From assembly GCF_000374485.1 (NCBI RefSeq), contig NZ_KB894497.1:124001-188000 (forward strand): a stretch of DNA of 64,000 nucleotides. The letters are read 5' to 3'. The translations under genes were made by a program, and so were the position numbers. The stretch is from Algicola sagamiensis DSM 14643 (lineage in GTDB: Bacteria > Pseudomonadota > Gammaproteobacteria > Enterobacterales > Alteromonadaceae). Positions 37,395-46,297 of this stretch are shown here, in pieces. Positions within the stretch are counted from its first letter, which is position 1. Each line of letters starts with the position of its first letter. The notes below the pieces were generated by a model. The model was not told the DNA's origin. It made no database searches and saw nothing but the letters and a program-made list of their open reading frames with translations.

Positions 37395-38679
37395 TATCGG
37401 CCGGTATATTGGTATTCAAATCGCAATTATCATTGTTGTTCTCATCATCATATATTCATTGAAGATAAACCAGGTTTATCATTGGGGGATCTACGATACC
37501 ACTCACTATTTTTTAAGTTTGGAGGGTGACAAAGTACTTGAGTCGATACAGTTAACCGGTAAATTGCCCCCTGAACCAAATCCGTATATCCACTATTTTC
37601 ATGACATATCAGATTTGCCTGATTTTTTGCTCTCTCGATTTCCAACAGCTCAACATCAAGATGGTGAGTTATTATCGTATGAAACACTGGATATGGCGGT
37701 GTATTTATTGCCCTATGAAAACCCGGACACTGGCCGTTTGTTCTATGTTTCACATACCTATCAGGGGAGTGAAGACGACTATAGTGGTGGGATAGACATT
37801 TCAGAATTGTTATTTCTTTTGGCACTTGGCACATTCGTGATTGTTGCTTTACTCGTGAAAAACATCGCTTGGTCAATTATTACGCCTGTTCGACTACTCG
37901 AAACATGGGCGACATCCATCACACCCGATGAGAAAGAGCGTGGATTACTAACACCTGCGCAACTCAAGTTTACAGAGTTGCATGCAGTTGCAGAGCGTTT
38001 GAATACGTCTGTTGTCACGATTGAGCACCATAATCAGCGAGAGAAAAACTTCTTAAGAACCTTGAGCCACGAATTAGGCACACCTTTGGCAATTGTGAAA
38101 GCGGCGTTGGAGTTGTTTGATAAAAAGTCGGACAAGTTGGATGAAGGAGACCGCAAAAAGCTTGATCGGATAAGACGTGCCAACAATAACATGCAATCAA
38201 CAACAGAGTGTCTATTGTGGTTGTGGAAAGGAAAAGAAAAAGCTCTACCCAAAGAGGAGGTATATCTTCATTCGTTCGTTCAGGATGTCATTGCAGTAAA
38301 TGCATATCTTTTGCAAAGAAAATCTGTTGATGTTTTGGTCGATATTCCGGAGGAACTGGTATTCCGAACCGAAAGAAAGTTGCTTGAAATGGTTGTCACG
38401 AATCTGATTCGAAATGCTTTCCAATATACGGAACAAGGGCGTATTCAAGTAGCGGCTGAATTTCAACAGATAACGGTCAACAACCCTCTGCTTGTATATG
38501 TTTCTGAAAAAGGTTTGATCTCACCTAGTTCGGTCATGCCAGGTCATGAAGAGAGTAATTATGGTTATGGCGTCGGATTATATCTCGTGGAAAACTTATG
38601 TGCTCATCAGGGATGGACAATGGATATTCATCGCACTGAACAGTTATTTTCTGTATCGATTATTCTTGAACTGAGTTGA
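37375..38679 (+). CDS. Sensor histidine kinase with degenerate G1 box
   Basis: A 434-aa membrane kinase partnering the preceding regulator. Two membrane helices (about 12-28 and 143-163) flank a periplasmic sensor of about 115 residues. The H box is LRTLSHELGTPLAIV (His232) and the N box VTNLIRNAFQY (about 341-351). The ATP-binding G1 motif DXGXG is missing: ITVNNPLLV (about 366-374) has Asn where Asp is expected. The G2 region GYGVGLYLVENLCAHQGW is kept. Other kinases share this Asn and the LC...GW ending, so it may be a functional subfamily rather than a dead kinase; that is from memory of the family. Overlaps the regulator gene by 20 bp. Confidence 0.88.
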   Translation: MMKTTVSIGRYIGIQIAIIIVVLIIIYSLKINQVYHWGIYDTTHYFLSLEGDKVLESIQLTGKLPPEPNPYIHYFHDISDLPDFLLSRFPTAQHQDGELLSYETLDMAVYLLPYENPDTGRLFYVSHTYQGSEDDYSGGIDISELLFLLALGTFVIVALLVKNIAWSIITPVRLLETWATSITPDEKERGLLTPAQLKFTELHAVAERLNTSVVTIEHHNQREKNFLRTLSHELGTPLAIVKAALELFDKKSDKLDEGDRKKLDRIRRANNNMQSTTECLLWLWKGKEKALPKEEVYLHSFVQDVIAVNAYLLQRKSVDVLVDIPEELVFRTERKLLEMVVTNLIRNAFQYTEQGRIQVAAEFQQITVNNPLLVYVSEKGLISPSSVMPGHEESNYGYGVGLYLVENLCAHQGWTMDIHRTEQLFSVSIILELS

Positions 38680-38680
38680 C

Positions 38681-38699
38681 TGTTACCTTCGTGTTACCT
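38681..38699. promoter_or_regulatory. 11-bp-phased direct repeat, response-regulator site candidate
   Basis: TGTTACCT occurs at 38681-38688 and again at 38692-38699, exactly 11 bp apart. Tandem half-sites one helical turn apart are how OmpR/PhoB-type regulators bind. It lies between the kinase stop codon and the amidohydrolase gene, 83 bp before its start, so the neighbouring regulator is the natural candidate. Confidence 0.6.
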
Positions 38700-38781
38700 G
38701 GGTTTTGCTAAATTACTTGCGACTTTCAAGGGCGACTGTAGACCGCCCCAAAATCCCAACCAAGTAGTAGAGTGCAAAACG

Positions 38782-40521
38782 ATGATGAGATACACGTCTA
38801 ACAACATCAAGAAATTTCTTTATATCAAACTGATAAGTACTATCGCATTGATATGCGTCGTACTGAGTGGCTGTAATATGAATCGACATTCAGCAGATTT
38901 CGTATTCTCCAATGCCAAGGTGTACACAGCCAATCCCAAACAACCATTCGCAGAGTCTATTGCTGTAAAAGATGGAAAAATTGTGGCCGTAGGCCGTTAT
39001 GATGACATGAAAGACTGGGTCAGTGGCCAAACTGAAGTGGTTGATATGAAGGGGCAACAAGTACTGCCAGGATTTATTGATAATCATAATCATATTTTTG
39101 AGGCAGATTCAGAAGCTGGAGGTAACTGCGAGTTGTCGCCAGTTGTGACACCATCTGAACAGGTTCCATACCTGCAAGAGTGCTTGAAAAATTCATTGCC
39201 TGATGAATGGGTGATTGGTTGGGGACATACGATCGACTTTATCTTGAGTGAAGAAGAAAATACGCCACTTGAAGTCATTGATAGTATTTTTCATGACCGT
39301 CCTATCATTATCATGGAGCAAACATCCCATTCGATGTGGGTCAATTCTGTTGCTTTAGCGCTGGCAAACATTACAGAAGATACCGCTGACCCACAAGGTG
39401 GAAAAATTATGAAAGACCCTGAGACAGGCAAGCTGCTGGGTATTCTAGTCGATAACGCGGGTGATATGGTGATGGAGCTGGCGTGGAACAGCCTAAATCA
39501 GAAGTTTTCTCAAAGTTATAATGGACTCATCAATGGCCTTTATGAAACCGCACAAAACGGGATCACGACCGTTGGCGATGGTCGAATGTACTGGAAACGA
39601 GGTTGGTACGATGTATGGAAAGCTGCCCAAGCGAATGGAAAGTTGACTGCACGCGTTTCCTTACGTCCTTGGATCTATCCGCATATCAATCAGGCCGAAC
39701 AGCTGAGCTACTTAAAACGTATTCAAAGCGGTGATAAAGACGCTTTACTGATTGTCGATCAGGTCAAAATGTACAGTGATGGGATCATCAATAATGGTAC
39801 CGCAAAGACACTAGCGCCTTATACATTAACTTATTTTCCTGAATCGCCTTATGGGGTGAACTATATTCCATCAAAGCAAATGGCAAAATGGCTGAAATCA
39901 CTGGATAAGATTGGGTATGGTGCTCATATTCACGCAATCGGTGACGGAGGCGTTCGGGATAGTTTGGATGCAATAGATGTAGCAAGAAAGTCTGGTTCTA
40001 AACAGCGTTACAATATGACGCATTTAGAAATGGTAAATAGAGAAGACTTGCCGCGCTTCAGGGAGTTGGATATTGATGCTGATTTTCAGGTGGGCTTCGA
40101 GTATCTGGGCAATGCAGATCATCATTGGGCCATTCCATACATTGGAGAAAAGCGTGCTGAGCAGTTGATCCCTTTGAAAGAGGTGTATGATACAGGTGCA
40201 AATGTGACCTTGAGCAGTGATTGGAATGTCAATCCTTTGAATCCGTTGGTTGGTATCGCGAATGCTGTCAATTTAAAGGGTAAAGGATTACCAAATGTTC
40301 GTGCTGCGGTTGATGCATATACCTTTAATGCAGCCAGAGCATTAGGGTTGGAGTCGGTGACTGGATCAATAGAAGTTGGGAAATCAGCGGACTTCGTTGT
40401 TCTGGATCGTGAAATTATGAATCAAACGCCTCAAATTATCAGTCAAGCTAGGGTAATAAGGACGATATTACAAGGAGAGAATGTTTATATTCAAGAGTGT
40501 AATCCTTCTGAGAAACCATAG
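38782..40521 (+). CDS. Lipoprotein amidohydrolase (YtcJ/Amidohydro_3 type)
   Basis: A 579-aa amidohydrolase. A lipoprotein signal ends VLSGC (Cys31). The composite beta-sandwich start FSNAKVYTANPKQPFAESIAV is followed by metal ligands in PGFIDNHNHIFEADSE, the region QVKMYSDGI, HAIGDGGV, and ending with TLSSDWNV and GKSADFVVLD. This is the YtcJ-like Amidohydro_3 family (exoenzyme-regulator AepA relatives), hydrolysing amide or carbamoyl bonds; substrate unknown. It is likely periplasmic or surface anchored. An 11-bp-phased repeat in its promoter suggests control by the two-component pair just upstream. Confidence 0.9.
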   Translation: MMRYTSNNIKKFLYIKLISTIALICVVLSGCNMNRHSADFVFSNAKVYTANPKQPFAESIAVKDGKIVAVGRYDDMKDWVSGQTEVVDMKGQQVLPGFIDNHNHIFEADSEAGGNCELSPVVTPSEQVPYLQECLKNSLPDEWVIGWGHTIDFILSEEENTPLEVIDSIFHDRPIIIMEQTSHSMWVNSVALALANITEDTADPQGGKIMKDPETGKLLGILVDNAGDMVMELAWNSLNQKFSQSYNGLINGLYETAQNGITTVGDGRMYWKRGWYDVWKAAQANGKLTARVSLRPWIYPHINQAEQLSYLKRIQSGDKDALLIVDQVKMYSDGIINNGTAKTLAPYTLTYFPESPYGVNYIPSKQMAKWLKSLDKIGYGAHIHAIGDGGVRDSLDAIDVARKSGSKQRYNMTHLEMVNREDLPRFRELDIDADFQVGFEYLGNADHHWAIPYIGEKRAEQLIPLKEVYDTGANVTLSSDWNVNPLNPLVGIANAVNLKGKGLPNVRAAVDAYTFNAARALGLESVTGSIEVGKSADFVVLDREIMNQTPQIISQARVIRTILQGENVYIQECNPSEKP

Positions 40522-40964
40522 TGAGACAGGAGATAGCGTATAAATAAGCTGTTGTTTTTATATCCAGCATACCTAGGATTGGCCAATCGGCCCGCTTTTA
40601 CAGCCGCGACGTAAGAGAGGGGCCTTTTCATGAACCTGCTTGTTGCCAGCTCTTGGCATTTAGTCGCAAATTACTTTCCTTATTTACAGGGATTGTATTG
40701 TATTTCAATGGTTTAGATTGGTAGGCTTAGTTATAAAGTTAGTAAAACTAACACTATTTATGCCCTGTTTGTTTTTCATTCAATATTATGCTCGCCAGTT
40801 AAATCGAAGTGAATGATACAAATGTTTTTAACAAGGAAAAATAATTTTGCAAAAAAGTTAGCAAACCTAACCTTTGTTCATCTTCTGTTCAGTGTTATCT
40901 CATTACAATTCCCCGCAGTTATTTCGAAGTTAGATTTACTCATACGTAGTACTGGAGTTTAAGT
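40522..40964. promoter_or_regulatory. Long regulatory region with an imperfectly duplicated segment
   Basis: 443 bp upstream of an unknown lipoprotein gene. Two blocks about 119 bp apart begin with AAAGTTAG-NAAAN-CTAAC (inverted repeats at 40738-40752 and 40857-40871, both GTTAG-N5-CTAAC) and end 58-59 bp later in CAGTTA..TCGAAGT (40796 and 40916). Between the two lies an AAGGA sequence (40834-40838) that looks like a relic ribosome binding site with a TTG, whose frame stops after a few codons. This suggests duplication of a promoter segment with an operator in each copy. Confidence 0.55.
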
Positions 40965-41726
40965 ATGTTTACCAAACAAACAAAAGCATTATTTTTGATG
41001 GCCCCTGTTGCACTCGCGATTGTCGGATGTAGTGATGAAGAAACAAGCACTGCTGATGTAAAGGATTCTGCTTATTGGGCTGATATCCAAGTGAACTCAA
41101 ATGGAGATAAAAATAGCAGCACTGTAAAAGCTGACTTAAAGGTCAGTGGTCCAACAGGAAATAGCCTGAAATTACAGAAAGGCGAGAAAATAGAAGTAAG
41201 AGCTGGTGGTCTTTCAAAAGAGCTTAAATACGATAAAGATTTTCTTGGTAGCGATTATGAAACCGCAATTGGTATTGATGAAACGGGGACTGAATTTGAT
41301 GTTCGCTTTTATCCTCTCGGGAAAAAACCGTTCATCTCAACAGTAAAAATGCCAGAGAAGTACGCGATTTCTGCACCAAAACAAGGTGCTGTTTTCAAAA
41401 GCAATGAAATGGTTCAAGTACTTTGGGATAAGCCAACTCAAAAATCTACGCGCTTTAAATTGGACGCTACATATCAATGCACACCAAAAGATGGTCAAAC
41501 AAAGTTTTCTTATGTTTATGACCTGAGTAAAGATACAGGCTCATATACATTTGATTTAGCAAAAGCAGAGCAACTAAAAGCGAGCGATATTGACCGTTCA
41601 AAGCCTTGCTATCTTGAAGCAGTGTTGAAAAGAACTAACACAGGAGAACTTTCGAAAGAATACGGTAAAGGTGGAAAGATCGAAGCTCATCAAACACGTA
41701 AAGTTAAAGTTCAAATCAATTTCTAA
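40965..41726 (+). CDS. Lipoprotein of unknown function
   Basis: A 253-aa lipoprotein (signal ALAIVGCSDEE, Cys22). The mature part is rich in Lys, Asp and Ser, predicted largely beta, with one cysteine pair (YQCTP and KPCYLE) and a late Lys-rich strand ending KVKVQINF. I do not recognise a domain. It has its own strong terminator and an unusually long regulatory region with two GTTAG-N5-CTAAC inverted repeats, so its expression is probably tightly controlled. Confidence 0.75.
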   Translation: MFTKQTKALFLMAPVALAIVGCSDEETSTADVKDSAYWADIQVNSNGDKNSSTVKADLKVSGPTGNSLKLQKGEKIEVRAGGLSKELKYDKDFLGSDYETAIGIDETGTEFDVRFYPLGKKPFISTVKMPEKYAISAPKQGAVFKSNEMVQVLWDKPTQKSTRFKLDATYQCTPKDGQTKFSYVYDLSKDTGSYTFDLAKAEQLKASDIDRSKPCYLEAVLKRTNTGELSKEYGKGGKIEAHQTRKVKVQINF

Positions 41727-41784
41727 GCTGCATTTGCTGATTGAATTCTAATAATAAAGTTCATATCACACACCGATATCACCT

Positions 41785-41809
41785 GGGAGAGCATTGCTCT
41801 CCCTTTTTT
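41785..41809 (+). terminator. Rho-independent terminator
   Basis: GGGAGAGC (41785-41792) pairs with GCTCTCCC (41796-41803) around ATT, followed by six Ts. It ends the unknown lipoprotein transcript. Confidence 0.93.
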
Positions 41810-41874
41810 ATTTGAGTCGGGTGGGTATTTTCATAGATAATGCAGCGCATGATTGAATAATGAGAATATTCCCC

Positions 41875-42429
41875 ATGAAAAATACATTCATGCAGGCGTG
41901 GGAAGCGTGGCTTGAGCGCTTTGTTACACAGCACGAGAAAGAGTACAATCGTTTGCCAGTGACATGTTCAGATGATGAATGGCCATCACCGTGTGACCAG
42001 GGAAAATCAGATGACGATGAAATTTTCTGGAGGCCAGTGCCACAACCTCATGAACATCATTTTGAAAATGTTGAAGAAGCTTTGGAAATGCAACTCAATG
42101 AACAATTGAAATGGTTTTATACAAGTTTTTATGCAGAACCCTTAACAGCGAAGCACCCAAGAGGAGACTTACAACTGCTGTTACCGTGGAATGAAGCAGA
42201 CTTTAAACGATTGCAAGAAAATCTCATTGCACATGTCCTGATGAAGCGCCGCCTCAAACAAAGAGAAACTCTGTTTATTGCCACAACGGATGAAGACGAC
42301 TGGATGATCTCCATTCTTAATGAAACAGGTGAAGTCGTGCTAGAACGCGTAGGGAAGGAGCCACAAGAAGTGCTGGCCCCAGATTTACTTTCTTTTTTTT
42401 CGCACATCACACCCGTTGCGGCTTACTGA
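41875..42429 (+). CDS. syd: SecY-interacting protein Syd
   Basis: A 184-aa cytoplasmic protein that associates with SecY and monitors translocon assembly. The sequence follows E. coli Syd (181 aa) along its length: QAWEAWLERF..HEKEYNRLP, PSPC, IFWRPVPQP, VEEALEMQLNEQLKWFYTSFYA, DLQLLLPWNEADFKRLQENLIAHVLMKRRLK, TLFIATTDED and the terminal LAPDLLSFF. ATG at 41875 matches the E. coli N terminus; the upstream ATG at 41860 is less likely. No strong ribosome binding site is seen. The last 7 bp overlap the convergent DUF2310 gene. Confidence 0.93.
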   Translation: MKNTFMQAWEAWLERFVTQHEKEYNRLPVTCSDDEWPSPCDQGKSDDDEIFWRPVPQPHEHHFENVEEALEMQLNEQLKWFYTSFYAEPLTAKHPRGDLQLLLPWNEADFKRLQENLIAHVLMKRRLKQRETLFIATTDEDDWMISILNETGEVVLERVGKEPQEVLAPDLLSFFSHITPVAAY

Positions 42430-43196
42430 TGATCCCAAGATAGATTGGATACAATTCGGCATGTTTCACAAATAAAATCAAAGATGCCATGCAGCGGTTC
42501 GGGTTGTTTCCATTCTCCCTGACATTTTGGGCAATACCGTTCTTCTTCGCCTTTCTTTGATTCGCCGCCGATCCGATATAAATAGTAATAGACAGGGACT
42601 TTTGTCAAATACTGCAGTCGCTTACATAAATCAGTTCCTCTGCGGAATAAGTCGCTTTGAATACTACTCAGTTCATGAATGGCAGCATGTTGTATATTGA
42701 GGGCACCATTCATCTGAAGCTGATCGCAGGCCACATAGTCTTCTTGCCATTTGATGATTTGCTTTTGGTCTCCGTTGGCAATAGCGGGTAATTTGTATAG
42801 CGGAACTGGCTCGAAGTGATCGTAACAACGGATTGGGGAGCATGTACTGATATAGTTCGTAAAGAGAATAAACCCCGAAAATGTTTGGCAACGATCGCTT
42901 TGATCAGACAACAGATCTCGACCGATGAGCTGGACTTTTGGCTGTAAGACACCACTCTCGTTCAATTGCTTCTTTGCAAATTGAACAATTAGACTGTCGT
43001 AGAGAGGAGAAAGTGCGTCTTCTTCTGGGCACATGACATGCGCCGTAAAAATAGCGCCTTCCTGATTGACTGGGATCTCCCTGCCAATGACTTGTCCACT
43101 ATTGCGAAGGGATTCGATATAGTTCTGAATGGCTGACATGACGCGATCAAGTGTTGAGTCTTCATAGCATTCAAAAATGAGATTGGCTGAAAACAT
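42423..43196 (-). CDS. DUF2310 zinc-ribbon protein
   Basis: A 257-aa protein with a C-terminal zinc ribbon: RYCPKCQGEW and DFICETCRIV supply four cysteines. The N-terminal ferredoxin-like start MFSANLIFECYEDSTLDRVMSA and the middle SPIRCYDHFEPVPLYKLP are typical of DUF2310 proteins, found next to syd in related marine bacteria. Function is unknown; a nucleic-acid or metal role is possible. It converges on syd with a 7-bp overlap and is followed upstream by a small coiled-coil gene on the same strand. Confidence 0.85.
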   Translation of the reverse strand: MFSANLIFECYEDSTLDRVMSAIQNYIESLRNSGQVIGREIPVNQEGAIFTAHVMCPEEDALSPLYDSLIVQFAKKQLNESGVLQPKVQLIGRDLLSDQSDRCQTFSGFILFTNYISTCSPIRCYDHFEPVPLYKLPAIANGDQKQIIKWQEDYVACDQLQMNGALNIQHAAIHELSSIQSDLFRRGTDLCKRLQYLTKVPVYYYLYRIGGESKKGEEERYCPKCQGEWKQPEPLHGIFDFICETCRIVSNLSWDHQ

Positions 43197-43292
43197 TTGA
43201 GAATTTAAAGTCCTGTTTATTTTTCATCAAGGTTGCTACTGACGGCTTGTTTTCAGCAGTTGCAGCATATAGTTGTGAAAGGTCTTCGGATC

Positions 43293-43580
43293 CTAGTTTT
43301 TTGTTTTGAGTTGCTGTTTCAAGTGAGCAACTTCATCTTCGAGATGTTCAATGCGCTCAATGAGCGTATAAATTGTCTCTTCCAATGACAGTTGCGGGCA
43401 ATCTTGGCTCGGTTCATCATGTTGTAGCACTTTCGATGGGTCTAATTTCGCTTGTTGGATTGTGCGAATGATTTCTTTCATTGGAACTTTGAGTGAGAGC
43501 TTTGCTTTGACAAGCGCAACCGTAGGCCGTTTACCTTCTGCCTGCAACTGTTTACAGATTTTGATGATTTCTGGGTGCAT
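43293..43580 (-). CDS. Small KfrA-N-like coiled-coil protein
   Basis: A 95-aa protein. The N-terminal half (IIKICKQLQAEGKRPTVALVK) resembles the winged-helix N domain of KfrA-type proteins; the C-terminal third (ETIYTLIERIEHLEDEVAHL) is a leucine-heptad coiled coil. A DNA-binding or adaptor role is possible but unproven. It is transcribed toward the DUF2310 gene with 96 bp between. Confidence 0.7.
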   Translation of the reverse strand: MHPEIIKICKQLQAEGKRPTVALVKAKLSLKVPMKEIIRTIQQAKLDPSKVLQHDEPSQDCPQLSLEETIYTLIERIEHLEDEVAHLKQQLKTKN

Positions 43581-43656
43581 CGACTTCAGTTATTTTGATT
43601 CTTTTACTGAATTATACGAAATATGTTTAGGTAAGGTAAATGTTATCAACAATTTT

Positions 43657-43688
43657 TTGCTACTTGCCTTTTCGTCGACAAGTAGCAA
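43657..43688 (-). terminator. Hairpin downstream of thyA
   Basis: TTGCTACTTG (43657-43666) pairs perfectly with CAAGTAGCAA (43679-43688) around a 12-nt loop, 10 bp after the thyA stop. On the minus strand it is followed by A residues, not U, so it is a stable 3' stem rather than a textbook terminator. Confidence 0.55.
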
Positions 43689-43697
43689 TAAGAAGGC

Positions 43698-44537
43698 CTA
43701 AACTGCAATGGGGGCTCTGATCACAGGATCTGGATCATAGCCAACAAATTCAAAATCCTCGAATACATAATCAAACAGTGATTCAGGCTTTCGTTTGATC
43801 ATAAGCTTTGGTAGCTCTTTTGGCTGACGTCTGAGTTGTTCAAAGACAATGTCGTCAGTGAGGTGATTTTGGTAAAGGTGTAAATCGCCAAATGAGTGGA
43901 CAAACTCTCCAACTTCCAAGTCACACTGCTCTGCAATCATATGGGTGAGTAAGCTATAAGAAGCAATGTTGAAAGGTACACCAAGGAAGAGATCGGCAGA
44001 ACGTTGATATAACTGACACGAAAGCTTTCCCTCTGCGACATAGAACTGGAACAAGCAATGACAAGGTGCCAGCGCCATTCTATCTTGTTGAACATTTTCC
44101 TGTGGGGACATGTTCTCGTCAGGTAAATCTGCCGGGTTCCATGCTGTGAGGATTAAGCGCCTGGAGTTTGGCTTTTCTTTGATCTGCTGAATCAGTTCTT
44201 TGAGTTGATCAATGGTATCCCCATTTGGTGCTGGCCAAGAACGCCACTGTTTCCCATAAACTGGCCCTAATTCTCCTTCTTCGGTCGCCCATTCATTCCA
44301 GATAGAAACGCCATTGTCTTTGAGATACTGAATATTGGTATCTCCCTGAATAAACCACAGTAATTCATGAACAATGCTCTTTAAATGCAACTTCTTGGTG
44401 GTCATCAGGGGAAAACCTTTTGCTAAATCAAAGCGGATCTGACGACCAAAGACAGAACGTGTACCAGTTCCCGTTCTGTCTCCCTTATCTGTGCCGTTCT
44501 CGACGACATCCTGTAATAAATCTAAGTACGTTTTCAT
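43698..44537 (-). CDS. thyA: Thymidylate synthase
   Basis: A 279-aa enzyme that methylates dUMP to dTMP with methylene-tetrahydrofolate. Catalytic Cys159 lies in [13 protein letters not shown], followed by [21 protein letters not shown] and the N-terminal [11 protein letters not shown]. It is 15 residues longer than E. coli ThyA, mainly through the insert [14 protein letters not shown] before the active site, as in some related marine proteins. ATG at 44537 precedes the conserved MKTYLDLL; an upstream in-frame extension was rejected. It starts 17 bp after lgt, as last gene of the rppH-ptsP-TauE-lgt-thyA series. Confidence 0.97.
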   Translation of the reverse strand: MKTYLDLLQDVVENGTDKGDRTGTGTRSVFGRQIRFDLAKGFPLMTTKKLHLKSIVHELLWFIQGDTNIQYLKDNGVSIWNEWATEEGELGPVYGKQWRSWPAPNGDTIDQLKELIQQIKEKPNSRRLILTAWNPADLPDENMSPQENVQQDRMALAPCHCLFQFYVAEGKLSCQLYQRSADLFLGVPFNIASYSLLTHMIAEQCDLEVGEFVHSFGDLHLYQNHLTDDIVFEQLRRQPKELPKLMIKRKPESLFDYVFEDFEFVGYDPDPVIRAPIAV

Positions 44538-44554
44538 GATGTTCTCAAAGAGGT

Positions 44555-45361
44555 TTATGCTGTTTTTGCATGCCTGGATTGACTGGTATAGGCCCAAATC
44601 ATCAGCCCTGCACCGCAAATAATCATCGGTGTCGACAAGATTTGTCCCATAGAAATAAAGTCACCAAAAAGACCTAAGTGTGCGTCAGGCTCACGGAAGT
44701 ATTCAACGATAAATCGGAATGTACCGTATCCGAGCAGGAAAAGGCCGCCGACACTACCTGCGGGGCGAGGGTGACGACTAAATGTATAAACGATGATGAA
44801 TAAGACCAAGCCTTCTAGTGCTGCTTCATAGAGCTGAGATGGATGACGAGGAAGTGCGCCACCCGTTGGGAAAACCATTGCCCATGGTACATCTGTTGTT
44901 CTGCCCCATAGCTCACCATTGATGAAGTTACCAATCCGTCCAACACCTAAGCCAATCGGGACAAGCGGTGCACCAAAGTCACCTACAGATAAAATCGACT
45001 TTTTGTTCTTTACAGCAAAGTAAATAATAGCGGTGATGACACCTAATAAGCCACCATGGAAAGACATGCCGCCAGTCCAAATCTTGAACAAATAAATCGG
45101 GTCTTCTAAAAATAAATTGAACTGGTAGAAAAAGACGTAGCCGATACGGCCACCAAGTACGACTCCTAAAAAGCCAAAAAACAGGAGGTCAGAGACTTGG
45201 TCCCGAGTCCACTCACCATTGGAGCGATCCGCTGCTCGGTTTGCTAACCAAAGCGCTGCAATAAAGCCAATGACGTACATCAACCCATACCAGCGCACAC
45301 TCAAAGGGCCAATACTAAAAATAATCGGATCAATTTCCGGAAACGTTAAGAATTCTTTCAT
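44555..45361 (-). CDS. lgt: Prolipoprotein diacylglyceryl transferase
   Basis: A 268-aa, seven-span inner membrane enzyme that transfers diacylglycerol to the lipobox cysteine of prolipoproteins, the first step of lipoprotein maturation. Conserved motifs are [11 protein letters not shown] (catalytic arm), [17 protein letters not shown] and the signature [16 protein letters not shown], then [10 protein letters not shown]. Length is normal. It supports the many lipoproteins in this window. It lies 9 bp after the TauE/SafE gene and 17 bp before thyA. Confidence 0.97.
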   Translation of the reverse strand: MKEFLTFPEIDPIIFSIGPLSVRWYGLMYVIGFIAALWLANRAADRSNGEWTRDQVSDLLFFGFLGVVLGGRIGYVFFYQFNLFLEDPIYLFKIWTGGMSFHGGLLGVITAIIYFAVKNKKSILSVGDFGAPLVPIGLGVGRIGNFINGELWGRTTDVPWAMVFPTGGALPRHPSQLYEAALEGLVLFIIVYTFSRHPRPAGSVGGLFLLGYGTFRFIVEYFREPDAHLGLFGDFISMGQILSTPMIICGAGLMIWAYTSQSRHAKTA

Positions 45362-45370
45362 AAATGTTCC

Positions 45371-46168
45371 TTATAGAACCATTCGCCCTGCTGCCAGGAT
45401 CAATAATACTGCAAATACCTTTTTCAATGTATTTACAGGTAATTTTGTTGAAAGTGCTGCTCCAAAAGGAGCAAATGTTGCTGTCGCGAGTGCAAATGCA
45501 ATGAATGCAGGGAGAAAGACATACCCGACAAATCCCGCTTCAAAAGAAAACTTGCCCCAACCTGAGATGATATAGCCAGTTGAAGCAAAACTGGCGACAA
45601 ATGCACCACAAACCGCACTGGTTCCAATTGCTTTGCGTAATTCTAACCCAAAGAAATTCAGTAATGGTGTGAGAATTGCGCCTCCACCAATGCCAAGCAA
45701 GCTTGAAAAACTCCCAACGCCCATGGAAATAAAGCTGAGGCCCAAACGACCTGGGAGCTGTCGCTCATTCTTTTTTGAGCTATGAGCGGAGAGGAGCATC
45801 CGAATGGATAACAACGTCACGAATGCAGCGAATGCCCAGCGGATAATATGTTCAGGAATGAAAGATGCCAGTAAACTTGCCGTTAATGCACCAAGCCCAA
45901 ATCCAGCAATCATCATCGGAACCATATTCCATGGAATATTGCCACGCCGATGGTGTGCTGTTGCAGAGGAAATTGAGCCAAAGACGATCGCGGAGAGCGA
46001 TGTCGCAACAGAGACAATCATCAACTGTGTCGTTGGAATTTCAGTATATTGGGAAAGTAGCCAATACAGAGTCGGAACCATCACAACGCCGCCACCAATC
46101 CCCAACATCCCACTTAATACGCCAGCGATTGCACCAACGCTAAGACAGATGAAGAAGGTAATGAGCAA
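45371..46168 (-). CDS. TauE/SafE family anion permease
   Basis: A 265-aa polytopic protein with about eight membrane helices. The N-terminal repeat GVLSGMLGIGGGVVMVPTLY and the second repeat SFSSLLGIGGGAILTPLLNF are diagnostic for TauE/SafE (sulfite/organosulfonate exporter-like) proteins. Substrate unknown. Its place between ptsP and lgt is conserved in several marine gammaproteobacteria. TTG at 46168 with AGGA at 6 bp is preferred; a TTG at 46204 would add 12 residues. Confidence 0.87.
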   Translation of the reverse strand: MLITFFICLSVGAIAGVLSGMLGIGGGVVMVPTLYWLLSQYTEIPTTQLMIVSVATSLSAIVFGSISSATAHHRRGNIPWNMVPMMIAGFGLGALTASLLASFIPEHIIRWAFAAFVTLLSIRMLLSAHSSKKNERQLPGRLGLSFISMGVGSFSSLLGIGGGAILTPLLNFFGLELRKAIGTSAVCGAFVASFASTGYIISGWGKFSFEAGFVGYVFLPAFIAFALATATFAPFGAALSTKLPVNTLKKVFAVLLILAAGRMVL

Positions 46169-46297
46169 AATATTTCCTGATGATATTGGAAAACAGATGG
46201 GCAATTCTAACAGCCTGTGGAATAGAAATTAAGAGGAAAATTGGTGGAGCACTTATTTTTGTAGAGATTGTGATCTTGTGTGAGTGATGAAGGGTCT

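Noticed and set aside
40630-40716. 28-codon ORF with a GAGAGGGG upstream
   Set aside because: Composition looks random, the spacing from the G-rich site is only fair, and nothing supports expression.
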